From positions 1 through 64,000 of the forward strand of contig JASHOB010000125.1 in assembly GCA_030041335.1 (NCBI GenBank): 64,000 nt of DNA, given 5' to 3'. The position numbers and the translations under genes were made by a program. Shown piece by piece: positions 56,037 through 64,000 of the stretch. Source of the stretch: Alphaproteobacteria bacterium (lineage in GTDB: Bacteria > Pseudomonadota > Alphaproteobacteria > ATCC43930 > CGMCC-115725). Under the pieces are notes generated by a model. The model saw only the letters and a list, made by a program, of their open reading frames with translations. It did not search any database and had not been told where the DNA came from. Numbering within the stretch: position 1 is the first letter of the stretch; each line of letters begins with the position of its first letter.

Positions 56037-59000
56037 ATCTATCGGCGCCCTTTATCGCGCGGCCGGTCGCAACCACCCTCCTGACCTTTGGCGTCGCGAT
56101 CGCGGGAACGGTTGCATTTTTCCTGCTGCCGGTGTCGCCGCTGCCGCAGGTTGATTTTCCAACCATCCAGATCATGGCGCAGCTGCCGGGCGCCAGCCCG
56201 GCGACCATGGCGTCCAGCGTGGCAACACCGCTGGAGAGACATTTGGGTGTCATGGCCGACGTCACCGAGATGACCTCCCAAAGCACCGTCGGCGTGACGC
56301 GGATCACCATACAATTCAGCTTGGATCGCGATATCAACGGCGCCGCGCGTGACGTTGAGGCGGCAATCAACGCGGCTCGCGTCGATCTGCCGGCTAGCCT
56401 GCGAAGCAATCCCACCTATCGCAAGGTTAACCCCGCCGACGCGCCCGTTCTCATCCTCGCCCTGACCTCCGAGACCAAGACCCCGGGTCAGCTCTATGAC
56501 ATTGCCTCAAACGTGCTGATGCAAAAATTGTCGCAAGTCGACGGTATCGGGCAGGTAACGCTGGGTGGAAGCTCGCTCCCGGCGGTGCGCGTCGAGCTTA
56601 ACCCCAACGCCCTTTCCAAATACCAGATAGGCCCTGAAGATGTCCGCGCTGCCCTGGCGGCGGCCAACGCCAACACGCCCAAAGGCGCGATCGAACCTGG
56701 TGATCGGCGTTACCAGCTCTATACCAACGATCAGGCGACGGTAGCTGCGCAATACCGGAACCTGGTCGTTGCCTATCGTAATGGCGCCCCGGTGCGGCTC
56801 AGCGATTTGGCCGAAGTCAACGATTCGGTTGAAAACGTCCGGAACCTCGGCCTCGCCAACGGCAAGCCATCGGTGCTGACGATTCTGTATCGACAACCCG
56901 GCGCTAACATCATCGACGCGGTGGACCGGGTTAGAGCGTTAATGCCGCAGCTGACTGCGGCAATACCGCACGACGTCGATGTCGAAATCGTGTCCGATCG
57001 GACCGTCACGATCCGGTCCTCGCTGCAGGATGTCGAGCGCACGCTGGTAATCGCCGTCTGCTTGGTGGCTCTGGTTGTATTCTTCTTCCTGCGCAGTCCG
57101 CGTGCCAGTGTTATTCCCGCGGTAGCGGTGCCGATCTCACTCATTGGCACCTTCGGCATGATGTACCTCTTGGGATACAGCCTCGACAATCTGTCGCTGA
57201 TGGCGCTGACAGTGGCCACCGGCTTTGTCGTCGACGACGCCATCGTCGTGGTCGAGAATATCGAGCGCCATATCGAAGCCGGCATGTCGCGGGGCGACGC
57301 GGCGCTGTTGGGAGCGCGCGAGGTCGGTTTTACCGTCATGTCAATGAGCACGTCACTCATTGCCGTGTTCATTCCAATTCTGTTGATGGGCGGCATTGTC
57401 GGCCGGCTGTTCGAGGAATTCGCGATCACGCTGTCAATTGCAGTGATGGTATCGCTGGTCGTGTCACTCACCACCACGCCGATGATGGCATCCCGAATTC
57501 TACGTCCCCATGCGAGAGACGGATACCGGCAGGGACCTATCGCGCGCTTCGGCGAGGGCCTGTTCCAGGCGATGCTGAACTTTTACGCCCGTACCCTCCG
57601 CTTTGCCCTGCGCTATTCATTCCTCACGGTGCTCATACTGTTCGCAACCATCGCGATCAATATCTTGCTTTATGTCATCATCCCGAAGGGTTTCTTTCCG
57701 CAACAGGATACCGGGCGACTGATCGGCGGAATTCAAGGCGATCAGGCAATCTCGTTCCAGAGCATGAGCAAAAAATTCGCGCAGCTCGTGAACATCGTAA
57801 GGCACGACCCCGACGTCGATTCGGTGGCGGGTTTCACGGGCGGCTATCAAACGAATGCCGGCTTCGTTTTCGTATCGCTCAAACCGTTATCGGAGCGCAC
57901 TGCTTCGGCCGATCAGGTCATCGCTCGCCTGCGCCGCGAGACGGCACGCGTTTCGGGCGCCAGACTGTTCTTTCAGGCAGTTCAGGACATTCGGGTCGGC
58001 GGCCGGCAGAGCAACTCGCTCTATCAGTACACCCTTCAGTCGGACGATCTTGCGACATTGCAGGCATGGTCTCCCAGGATTCTTGATGCCCTGGAGAAAG
58101 TGCCGGTTCTGACTGACGTCAATGTCGATCAACAGGACAAGGGTCTGGAAACTGATCTTGTCATCGACCGTCCGTCGGCGGCCCGTTTCGACCTCAATGT
58201 CGCCGACATCGACAATACGCTTTACGACCTGTTCGGGCAGCGGCTCGTTTCCACGATTTATAACGCCTTGAACCAGTATCACGTCGTGATGGAGGCGGCA
58301 GCACAATATTGGCAGCACCCCGAAATCCTCAATGACGTCTACGTAAGCACTTTCGGAGGTACCATTAGCGGCACGCAGAGCACCCAATTGATCACCGCCG
58401 CGCCGGCTTCCTCCACCACCGCAAGCACAACAAGCGCAGCGCCATCCGCCGCCGCGCTTGGCACAAACTCGATCCGCAACCAAACCTCCAACGCGATCGC
58501 CGTAAGCGGCCATGGCGTGGCCTCGACGGGTTCCGCCGTCAGCACCTTCGCCGAGAGCATGGTGCCCCTTGCTACCTTCATCCATTTCGGCGCCGGCCAC
58601 ACGCCGCTTTCGGTCAATCACCAGGGACTGTTCGTCGCGAGCACGATTTCCTTCAATTTGGCGCCCGGTAAATCGCTCAGCGACGCCGTCGCGATCATTA
58701 ACCAAACCATGAACGAGCTCGGCGTGCCGGCAACGATCCACGGCAGTTTTCAGGGAACCGCGAGGGCATTTCAAGCTTCACTGGCCAATGAACCCATCCT
58801 GATCCTCACGGCACTGGTCACCGTGTACATCGTCCTGGGCGTGCTCTACGAGAGCTATATCCACCCGATCACGATCTTGTCGACCTTACCGTCCGCCGGT
58901 GTCGGCGCCGTTCTGGCATTGATGCTGTTCCATAGCGAGTTCAGCATCATTTCCCTGGTCGGGGTGATCCTGCTGATCGGTATCGTCAAGAAGAACGCGA

Positions 59001-59332
59001 TCATGATGATCGATTTCGCGCTCCACGCCGAACGCCAACAGGGCATGACGACGGAAGATGCCATCTACCACGCCTGCCTGTTGCGCTTCCGCCCGATCAT
59101 GATGACGACCGCGGCAGCACTGCTAGGCGCCCTGCCGCTGGCGGTAGGCCAGGGCGAAGGCTCGGAGCTGCGGCGGCCGCTCGGTATTTCCATCGTCGGC
59201 GGCCTAATCCTGAGTCAGGCCCTGACGCTCTATACGACGCCGGTAATCTACCTCTATCTCGACCGTTTCCGCTTGTGGAGCGGGCGCCGCTGGGGCCGTA
59301 GTCCAACCCCGTTGCCAGAACCAGGCGAATGA
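56033..59332 (+). CDS. mdtC: RND efflux permease (MdtC-like) with a Ser/Thr/Ala-rich insertion
   Basis: A 1099-residue partner permease. [19 protein letters not shown] opens it; the relay residues lie in [19 protein letters not shown] and [19 protein letters not shown]. It is about 60 residues longer than MdtB here. Most of the excess is an insertion near residues 780-840 in the second periplasmic loop, rich in Ser, Thr and Ala ([20 protein letters not shown] and similar). This lies in or near the porter/docking region that faces the adaptor. Stop overlaps the outer-membrane factor start as ATGA. Confidence 0.92.
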   Translation: MNLSAPFIARPVATTLLTFGVAIAGTVAFFLLPVSPLPQVDFPTIQIMAQLPGASPATMASSVATPLERHLGVMADVTEMTSQSTVGVTRITIQFSLDRDINGAARDVEAAINAARVDLPASLRSNPTYRKVNPADAPVLILALTSETKTPGQLYDIASNVLMQKLSQVDGIGQVTLGGSSLPAVRVELNPNALSKYQIGPEDVRAALAAANANTPKGAIEPGDRRYQLYTNDQATVAAQYRNLVVAYRNGAPVRLSDLAEVNDSVENVRNLGLANGKPSVLTILYRQPGANIIDAVDRVRALMPQLTAAIPHDVDVEIVSDRTVTIRSSLQDVERTLVIAVCLVALVVFFFLRSPRASVIPAVAVPISLIGTFGMMYLLGYSLDNLSLMALTVATGFVVDDAIVVVENIERHIEAGMSRGDAALLGAREVGFTVMSMSTSLIAVFIPILLMGGIVGRLFEEFAITLSIAVMVSLVVSLTTTPMMASRILRPHARDGYRQGPIARFGEGLFQAMLNFYARTLRFALRYSFLTVLILFATIAINILLYVIIPKGFFPQQDTGRLIGGIQGDQAISFQSMSKKFAQLVNIVRHDPDVDSVAGFTGGYQTNAGFVFVSLKPLSERTASADQVIARLRRETARVSGARLFFQAVQDIRVGGRQSNSLYQYTLQSDDLATLQAWSPRILDALEKVPVLTDVNVDQQDKGLETDLVIDRPSAARFDLNVADIDNTLYDLFGQRLVSTIYNALNQYHVVMEAAAQYWQHPEILNDVYVSTFGGTISGTQSTQLITAAPASSTTASTTSAAPSAAALGTNSIRNQTSNAIAVSGHGVASTGSAVSTFAESMVPLATFIHFGAGHTPLSVNHQGLFVASTISFNLAPGKSLSDAVAIINQTMNELGVPATIHGSFQGTARAFQASLANEPILILTALVTVYIVLGVLYESYIHPITILSTLPSAGVGAVLALMLFHSEFSIISLVGVILLIGIVKKNAIMMIDFALHAERQQGMTTEDAIYHACLLRFRPIMMTTAAALLGALPLAVGQGEGSELRRPLGISIVGGLILSQALTLYTTPVIYLYLDRFRLWSGRRWGRSPTPLPEPGE

Positions 59333-60849
59333 AAGCGCGGATCATCGTCGCGGCGGCCGTGGCGCTGCTGGTCGCATCGTGCGAAGTCGGACCTGATTAT
59401 GTGCGCCCACCAGCGCCAATCCCGACGCAATATAAGGAATCGAAGGGCTGGAGGCTGGCGACGCCACGCCTCGCCGGGTCTGGTCAGCCGTGGTGGTCGG
59501 TCTATAACGATCCGGTGCTCGACGGGCTCATACGCCAGATCGACGTCACGAATCAGAACGTCAAGCAGGCCGAAGCCGCGTATCGCGCAGCCCTGTCGCT
59601 CGTGGCCCAAGCCGAAGCCCAACTCTACCCGACCGGTACGGTCTCGGGTTCGGCGGAACGAACCGGCCCGTTCGCACCCTCGACCGTGAGCACGGCACTC
59701 GCCACCGGCCGCACCAGCGTCGGCACCGCCAATCTGTTCAGCTTAAACGGCGGGGCGAGCTGGACGCCGGATATCTGGGGTAAGATCCGACGCACCATTG
59801 CGAGCGAACAGGCCAATGCGCAGGTGAGCGCCGCCGATCTCGCCGCGGCTCGGCTTTCCGCGCAGGCAAGCCTCGCCACCGATTATTTCACGCTGCGCGC
59901 GACCGACGAGCAAAGACGGCTTCTCGACGCCGCCGTCGTCGCCTACACCGAGTCACTCAAGATTACGCAAAACCAGTACGCCGCGGGAAACGCCGCTTTG
60001 GCGTCGGTGCTGCAGGCGAAGACACAACTTGAGCAGACCCAAGCGCAAGCCATCAATACTGGCGTGGCCCGTGCGCAACTCGAGCACGCGATCGCGGTCT
60101 TGGTCGGCAGACCACCGGGCGATTTTTCCATCAGGGTCGCCGTGATGCCAAGCCGCGTCCCGGTAACGCCCCCGGGCGTGCCTTCGGCCCTGCTAGAACG
60201 CAATCCGGGCATCGCCGCGGCCGAGCGTACGATGGCGGCACAAAACGAGCAGATCGGGATCGCCATCGCAGCCTACTATCCCGACATTACGCTTACCGCC
60301 TCGCTCGGCGTCGCCAGCACCATGGTCAGCAATCTCTTCAACGCATCGAACGCCGTCTGGGCGATTGGGTCGTCGGTCGATGAAACCGTATTCGACGCCG
60401 GTCTGCGCGCCGCAATGGTTGAACAGGCCCGCGCCACCTATGAAGAGGATATCGCCACGTACCGGCAAACGGTATTGGCGGCGTTCCAATCGGTCGAGGA
60501 CCAACTCGCGGCCTTGCGCATTCTTGCAGAACAGGCGGTAGCTGAGGATGCCACGGTAAGGGATGCGCGTGAGGCCGAGCGGCTGACGCTCAATCAATAT
60601 ATTGCCGGCACCGTTGCCTATACCAGCGTGATCGTCGCGCAAACCACGGCGCTGACCAACGAAATAACGGCGCTGACCGTTTTGCAGAACCGGTTGACGG
60701 CGTCGGTCGCGCTGATCTCGGCACTGGGCGGCGGCTGGAATATCGGCGAACTCCCGGCGGCATCGGAAATCACCAACTATCAGCCGCGCAATGGCAAGCT
60801 GGCACCGACGCCGCGGAGGCCTTGGTTCGAGAGATTGTTTGAGTGGTAG
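59329..60849 (+). CDS. Outer-membrane efflux factor, NodT/TolC family lipoprotein
   Basis: A 506-residue outer-membrane channel. The N terminus [30 protein letters not shown] has a lipoprotein signal with Cys at 18 and the NodT-family PDY start of the mature protein. Repeats of the two coiled-coil halves are visible, such as AEAAYRAALSLVAQAEAQLY and VARAQLEHAIAVLVGRPPGD. It completes the tripartite pump with the upstream adaptor and permeases. ATGA overlap with mdtC. The MFS gene starts one base after its TAG stop. Confidence 0.92.
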   Translation: MKARIIVAAAVALLVASCEVGPDYVRPPAPIPTQYKESKGWRLATPRLAGSGQPWWSVYNDPVLDGLIRQIDVTNQNVKQAEAAYRAALSLVAQAEAQLYPTGTVSGSAERTGPFAPSTVSTALATGRTSVGTANLFSLNGGASWTPDIWGKIRRTIASEQANAQVSAADLAAARLSAQASLATDYFTLRATDEQRRLLDAAVVAYTESLKITQNQYAAGNAALASVLQAKTQLEQTQAQAINTGVARAQLEHAIAVLVGRPPGDFSIRVAVMPSRVPVTPPGVPSALLERNPGIAAAERTMAAQNEQIGIAIAAYYPDITLTASLGVASTMVSNLFNASNAVWAIGSSVDETVFDAGLRAAMVEQARATYEEDIATYRQTVLAAFQSVEDQLAALRILAEQAVAEDATVRDAREAERLTLNQYIAGTVAYTSVIVAQTTALTNEITALTVLQNRLTASVALISALGGGWNIGELPAASEITNYQPRNGKLAPTPRRPWFERLFEW

Positions 60850-60850
60850 G

Positions 60851-61993
60851 ATGAACGACGCCGAGCGGCGCTGGGAGCTCGCCGCCGCGATATCGTCCAT
60901 CACCGTGTTCGGCGTCGGTGTCGGCATCGGCGGCCCGCTTCTGTCGCTGATGCTCGAGGCCCGCGGTACCGATTCGTCCATGACCGGTCTCAACGCGGCC
61001 GTCAGCTTCATCGGCGTCGTGCTAGGGCCGCTGGCGGTACCACGGATGGTCGCGCGCTTCGGCTTCAAGCATTTTCTCCTGACCGCAGTCCCGCTGAGCA
61101 CGGCATTTTTCTTGTTGCTCAAGGCGTTCGATGACCTCTCCGCTTGGTTCGCGCTGCGTTTTCTCGAGGGCCTCGTCGGCTCCGCGATTTTCGCGGCGAC
61201 CGAGGCGTGGATCAGCCAGTTGGCTGGCGATGAAAACCGTGGCCGGACCATGGGCATCTATACCGCGGCGCTATCCGCGGGATTCGCAACCGGGCCGATC
61301 GTGTTGTCGCAAACCGGCACCGCGGGCTGGTCGCCCTTCGTGGCTCGCGCCGCGATCGCGGCCTTCGCCACGCTGCCGTTGCTGGCGGTCAGAGCCGGCG
61401 GTGGCAAATCCGATCTTCCTGGACCGCATCCGCTCGAAATGATGACGCGAATGAAGCCGGTCGTGATGATCGTCATTCTCTTTGCCATGTATGAGGTGAC
61501 CACGGTGACGCTGTTGCCGGTGTGGGGCGAACGCGCCGGTCTCTCTCTGGCAACGGCGGCGGCATTGATTTCGCCGGTATTCGTCGGCGCGATCCTATTC
61601 CAGATCCCGGTTGGGCTTCTCTCCGATCTGGCCGGCCGCGCAGTCACGATGCGCATCTGCGCCGGGCTTGGCATGGCCGGCGCCGCGGCGCTGCCAGCGC
61701 TTGCCGGGCACGCGCCATCATTGGCGATCGTGCTGATGATATGGGGCGGCTTCACCACCGGTCTCTATCCTATCGCCCTTGCTACCATCGGTGATCGCTT
61801 CAGCGGCGTCGATCTCCTCAATGCCAACGCTGGGCTGGTCATCGCCTACGGCACCGGCGCCTTCATCGGGCCAATCCTCGGTGGTGCGGCCATGGATTTA
61901 TGGAATCCACATGGCATCGCCCTGCTGTTGACTGGCATGTTCGCGGTGTTGTTGCTCACCACTTGGTGGCAAGGCGATCGGCGAGCCTTTTGA
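60851..61993 (+). CDS. MFS transporter at the end of the efflux operon
   Basis: A 380-residue major facilitator with about 11-12 membrane helices. The loop 2-3 region reads GPLAVPRMVARFGFKHFLLT, and LRFLEGLVGSAIFAATEAWI and AGDENRGRTMGIYTAALSAG resemble the YfcJ/AraJ-like drug and sugar exporter group. The ATG sits one base after the upstream stop with the ribosome-binding site inside the previous gene, so it is part of the same transcript. Combining an inner-membrane exporter with a tripartite pump may let one drug pass in two steps. Substrate unknown. Confidence 0.85.
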   Translation: MNDAERRWELAAAISSITVFGVGVGIGGPLLSLMLEARGTDSSMTGLNAAVSFIGVVLGPLAVPRMVARFGFKHFLLTAVPLSTAFFLLLKAFDDLSAWFALRFLEGLVGSAIFAATEAWISQLAGDENRGRTMGIYTAALSAGFATGPIVLSQTGTAGWSPFVARAAIAAFATLPLLAVRAGGGKSDLPGPHPLEMMTRMKPVVMIVILFAMYEVTTVTLLPVWGERAGLSLATAAALISPVFVGAILFQIPVGLLSDLAGRAVTMRICAGLGMAGAAALPALAGHAPSLAIVLMIWGGFTTGLYPIALATIGDRFSGVDLLNANAGLVIAYGTGAFIGPILGGAAMDLWNPHGIALLLTGMFAVLLLTTWWQGDRRAF

Positions 61994-62277
61994 CGGCCGG
62001 TGACGCGGACACGCCACGGCCCGATGGTATGACGCGAACGGCTACCATGTCAGTGTCCCAACGCAGGAATGGCCGGCGGGATCGAGGGAGCGCCGCTGCC
62101 GCTCCAGCGACCGGGAGTCGAGCGCAGCGTTCTGCCGCGGGCATCGGTCACGGTGCGGAAACGGCGCTCGCCGGCCGAAACCACGCCTCCCATACCGGTC
62201 GGCCGCAATCGAAATTCCTGACGTCGCCGGGCGGCTGCTTCCACAGGCTCGTACTCGAGCCCGCCCGGTCAACGCCT

Positions 62278-62894
<617 letters not shown>

Positions 62895-62898
<4 letters not shown>

Positions 62899-63566
62899 GA
62901 GCGGAACAGCCTTGTATATTGGGTTTCGTGACGGATCGAGCACCAATCGATCATCAGGGCCGCGGTCCCGATCTCGTCAAGCGGGGTATCACGCGCCGTT
63001 CGTGCGGTGGCGGCAACAGCGGATTCAAGCGCGACAACGGCGCGCTGTCCATCCGTCTGTCCGAGCGGCGTAAGTCGCACGCCCGCTGAGACAAGATTGC
63101 TCGCGAAAGCGTGTAAATAAGCGGTCAGCGCGGCATCGAGCGTGATACCGTGGACGGCGGCGGCGACGCCGACCGCGACCGGGAGCGCGACTTCGCCACG
63201 TCGCCTGAGCGCCAGAGCGTCGAGGGCTGGATGCGGCCAGGCGGCGCGCGTTGTCGCCAAAAACGCGGCGCCCTGTGCGCTTGCTTCGAGGGCCATTTCT
63301 GCGCTGCCTCGCCAGCTTTGAGCCAGCCTGGCTACGTGATCGATGTCGTCGCCGCGCCATGCGGCGGCCAATAGCGCCGCATCCCCTAACCCTGCACCGT
63401 GGCGCACCGCATGTTCGATCCAATCGACGAGCGTGCCGCGATCCCGCACCAGCCCGATCCCGACAGCGTACTCGATGCCGTGACTATAGCTGTAGGCGCC
63501 GACCGGATAGGCCGGTGATAGCCAGGTCATCAAGCGGTAGAGCGCGGCTTCAGCGGTGATGGCCAT
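62895..63566 (-). CDS. ureF: Urease accessory protein UreF
   Basis: A 223-residue helical chaperone that joins UreG and UreD to apo-urease. [27 protein letters not shown] is recognisable, shown here by [17 protein letters not shown], and the C terminus [14 protein letters not shown] matches. The ATG at 63566 or 63578 lies inside the 3' end of ureE, so these genes overlap by 17 or 29 bases; an in-frame ATG at 63647 gives an unlikely extension. Ends in an ATGA overlap with ureG. Confidence 0.92.
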
Positions 63567-64000
63567 GATCGCGACCATGGTGATGGTGGTGATACCCCGC
63601 CCCGTCGCCGCCGTGAGGATTGTCGGGCACGTGGCCGTCATAGGCACCGCCTTCGGGCGAGAAGGGCGCCGTTATGCGACGCACCTGCGCACCGAGGCCA
63701 ATCAACATGTCGGCGATCACTGCATCGTCGCGGACGAGAATGCGCGCGCGGTCGATCTGCGCCTGGAGGTGACGATTGCCGATGTGCCAGGCGAGGCGCG
63801 CCAATTGCTCTGGCCCGGGGGCGGTGACTTCCATCAGCGGCTCAGATGCCGCGTGCACAGCGAGCCAGTCGCCATTGTCGAGCGCCAAACCGTCGCCTTC
63901 CTCGAGCACCATCGCCTCGGCCAGATCAAGGAGAAAATCCTCTCCCGCGTCGGTCCGCAACGTGATGCGGCGCCGATAGCGGTCGTCGAACGGCAGCGTG
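63550..64000 (-). CDS. ureE: Urease accessory nickel metallochaperone UreE (5' end beyond the window)
   Basis: The frame stays open to the window edge, so at least 149 residues are visible and the true start lies beyond 64000. RYRRRITLRTDAGEDFLLDL is the N-terminal domain, HIGNRHLQAQID carries the nickel-binding His of the dimer interface, and the C terminus ends in a His-rich tail ([14 protein letters not shown]) that binds extra nickel. Structural genes ureABC and ureD are expected upstream, outside the window. Confidence 0.93.
   Translation of the reverse strand, partial: TLPFDDRYRRRITLRTDAGEDFLLDLAEAMVLEEGDGLALDNGDWLAVHAASEPLMEVTAPGPEQLARLAWHIGNRHLQAQIDRARILVRDDAVIADMLIGLGAQVRRITAPFSPEGGAYDGHVPDNPHGGDGAGYHHHHHGRDHGHHR

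Noticed and set aside
62042-62272. Two overlapping minus-strand frames of about 65-76 codons between the MFS gene and ureG
   Set aside because: No ribosome-binding site, no recognised motif and Arg-rich composition typical of random GC-rich frames. The 284-base gap appears non-coding.

Overview
The window is GC-rich, densely packed bacterial chromosome from an alphaproteobacterium. The main evidence is chpT (the CckA-ChpT-CtrA phosphotransferase, known only from that class), an alphaproteobacterial-type rpoH tail, and a PHA depolymerase with a cysteine nucleophile. kdsB shows an LPS-bearing Gram-negative. I cannot place it below class; gene content fits a free-living, metabolically versatile soil or water organism. 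No insertion sequences, prophage genes, CRISPR arrays, tRNA or rRNA genes were seen.

Layout. 0-4.5 kb: the end of rpoH converges on a four-gene minus-strand cluster of circularly permuted ATP-grasp ligase, alpha-E protein, transglutaminase-like protease and Anbu (proteasome-related hydrolase). This is the most unusual system here, a predicted peptide-making and peptide-processing module whose substrate is unknown. 4.6-12.5 kb: housekeeping genes (nadK, moaA/mobA for molybdenum cofactor, chpT, a methyltransferase, pheA with a small coupled gene, kdsB, a membrane-anchored cytochrome c, an inositol-phosphatase-family enzyme). 12.6-18.2 kb: a complete YejABEF peptide ABC importer. 18.2-25.2 kb: an M17 aminopeptidase with a small membrane protein, two related glutathione S-transferases, malate synthase, PHA depolymerase and a cupin behind a foldable non-coding stretch. 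25.2-30.1 kb: two divergent molybdopterin-binding large subunits of the xanthine dehydrogenase/CO dehydrogenase type, without FAD or iron-sulfur subunits beside them. 30.2-32.1 kb: an LLM flavin oxidoreductase and an alpha/beta hydrolase.

32-43.5 kb holds leucine/isovalerate degradation on the minus strand: acyl-CoA ligase, liuB, liuC, liuD and mvaB in one operon, with isovaleryl-CoA dehydrogenase and a short-chain dehydrogenase farther upstream. A plus-strand pair (CmcJ/NvfI-family oxidoreductase and a short-chain dehydrogenase) lies between the two parts. The products, acetyl-CoA and acetoacetate, connect in principle to the malate synthase and PHA genes. 43.5-51.2 kb: a DUF1330 protein, a secreted PQQ-type sugar dehydrogenase, a PiT phosphate transporter, a CDF metal exporter, a glyoxalase-fold protein behind a 24-bp perfect palindrome, a YafY/WYL regulator and a BtuF-like binding protein. 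51.4-62.0 kb: an MdtABC-type RND efflux operon with its own outer-membrane factor and an MFS transporter. 62.3-64 kb: ureG, ureF and the 3' part of ureE, running in from beyond the right edge.

Starts were chosen by ribosome-binding site, stop/start overlaps and family N-termini, so several differ from the longest open frame. All functions are read from motifs by eye; no database search was run.
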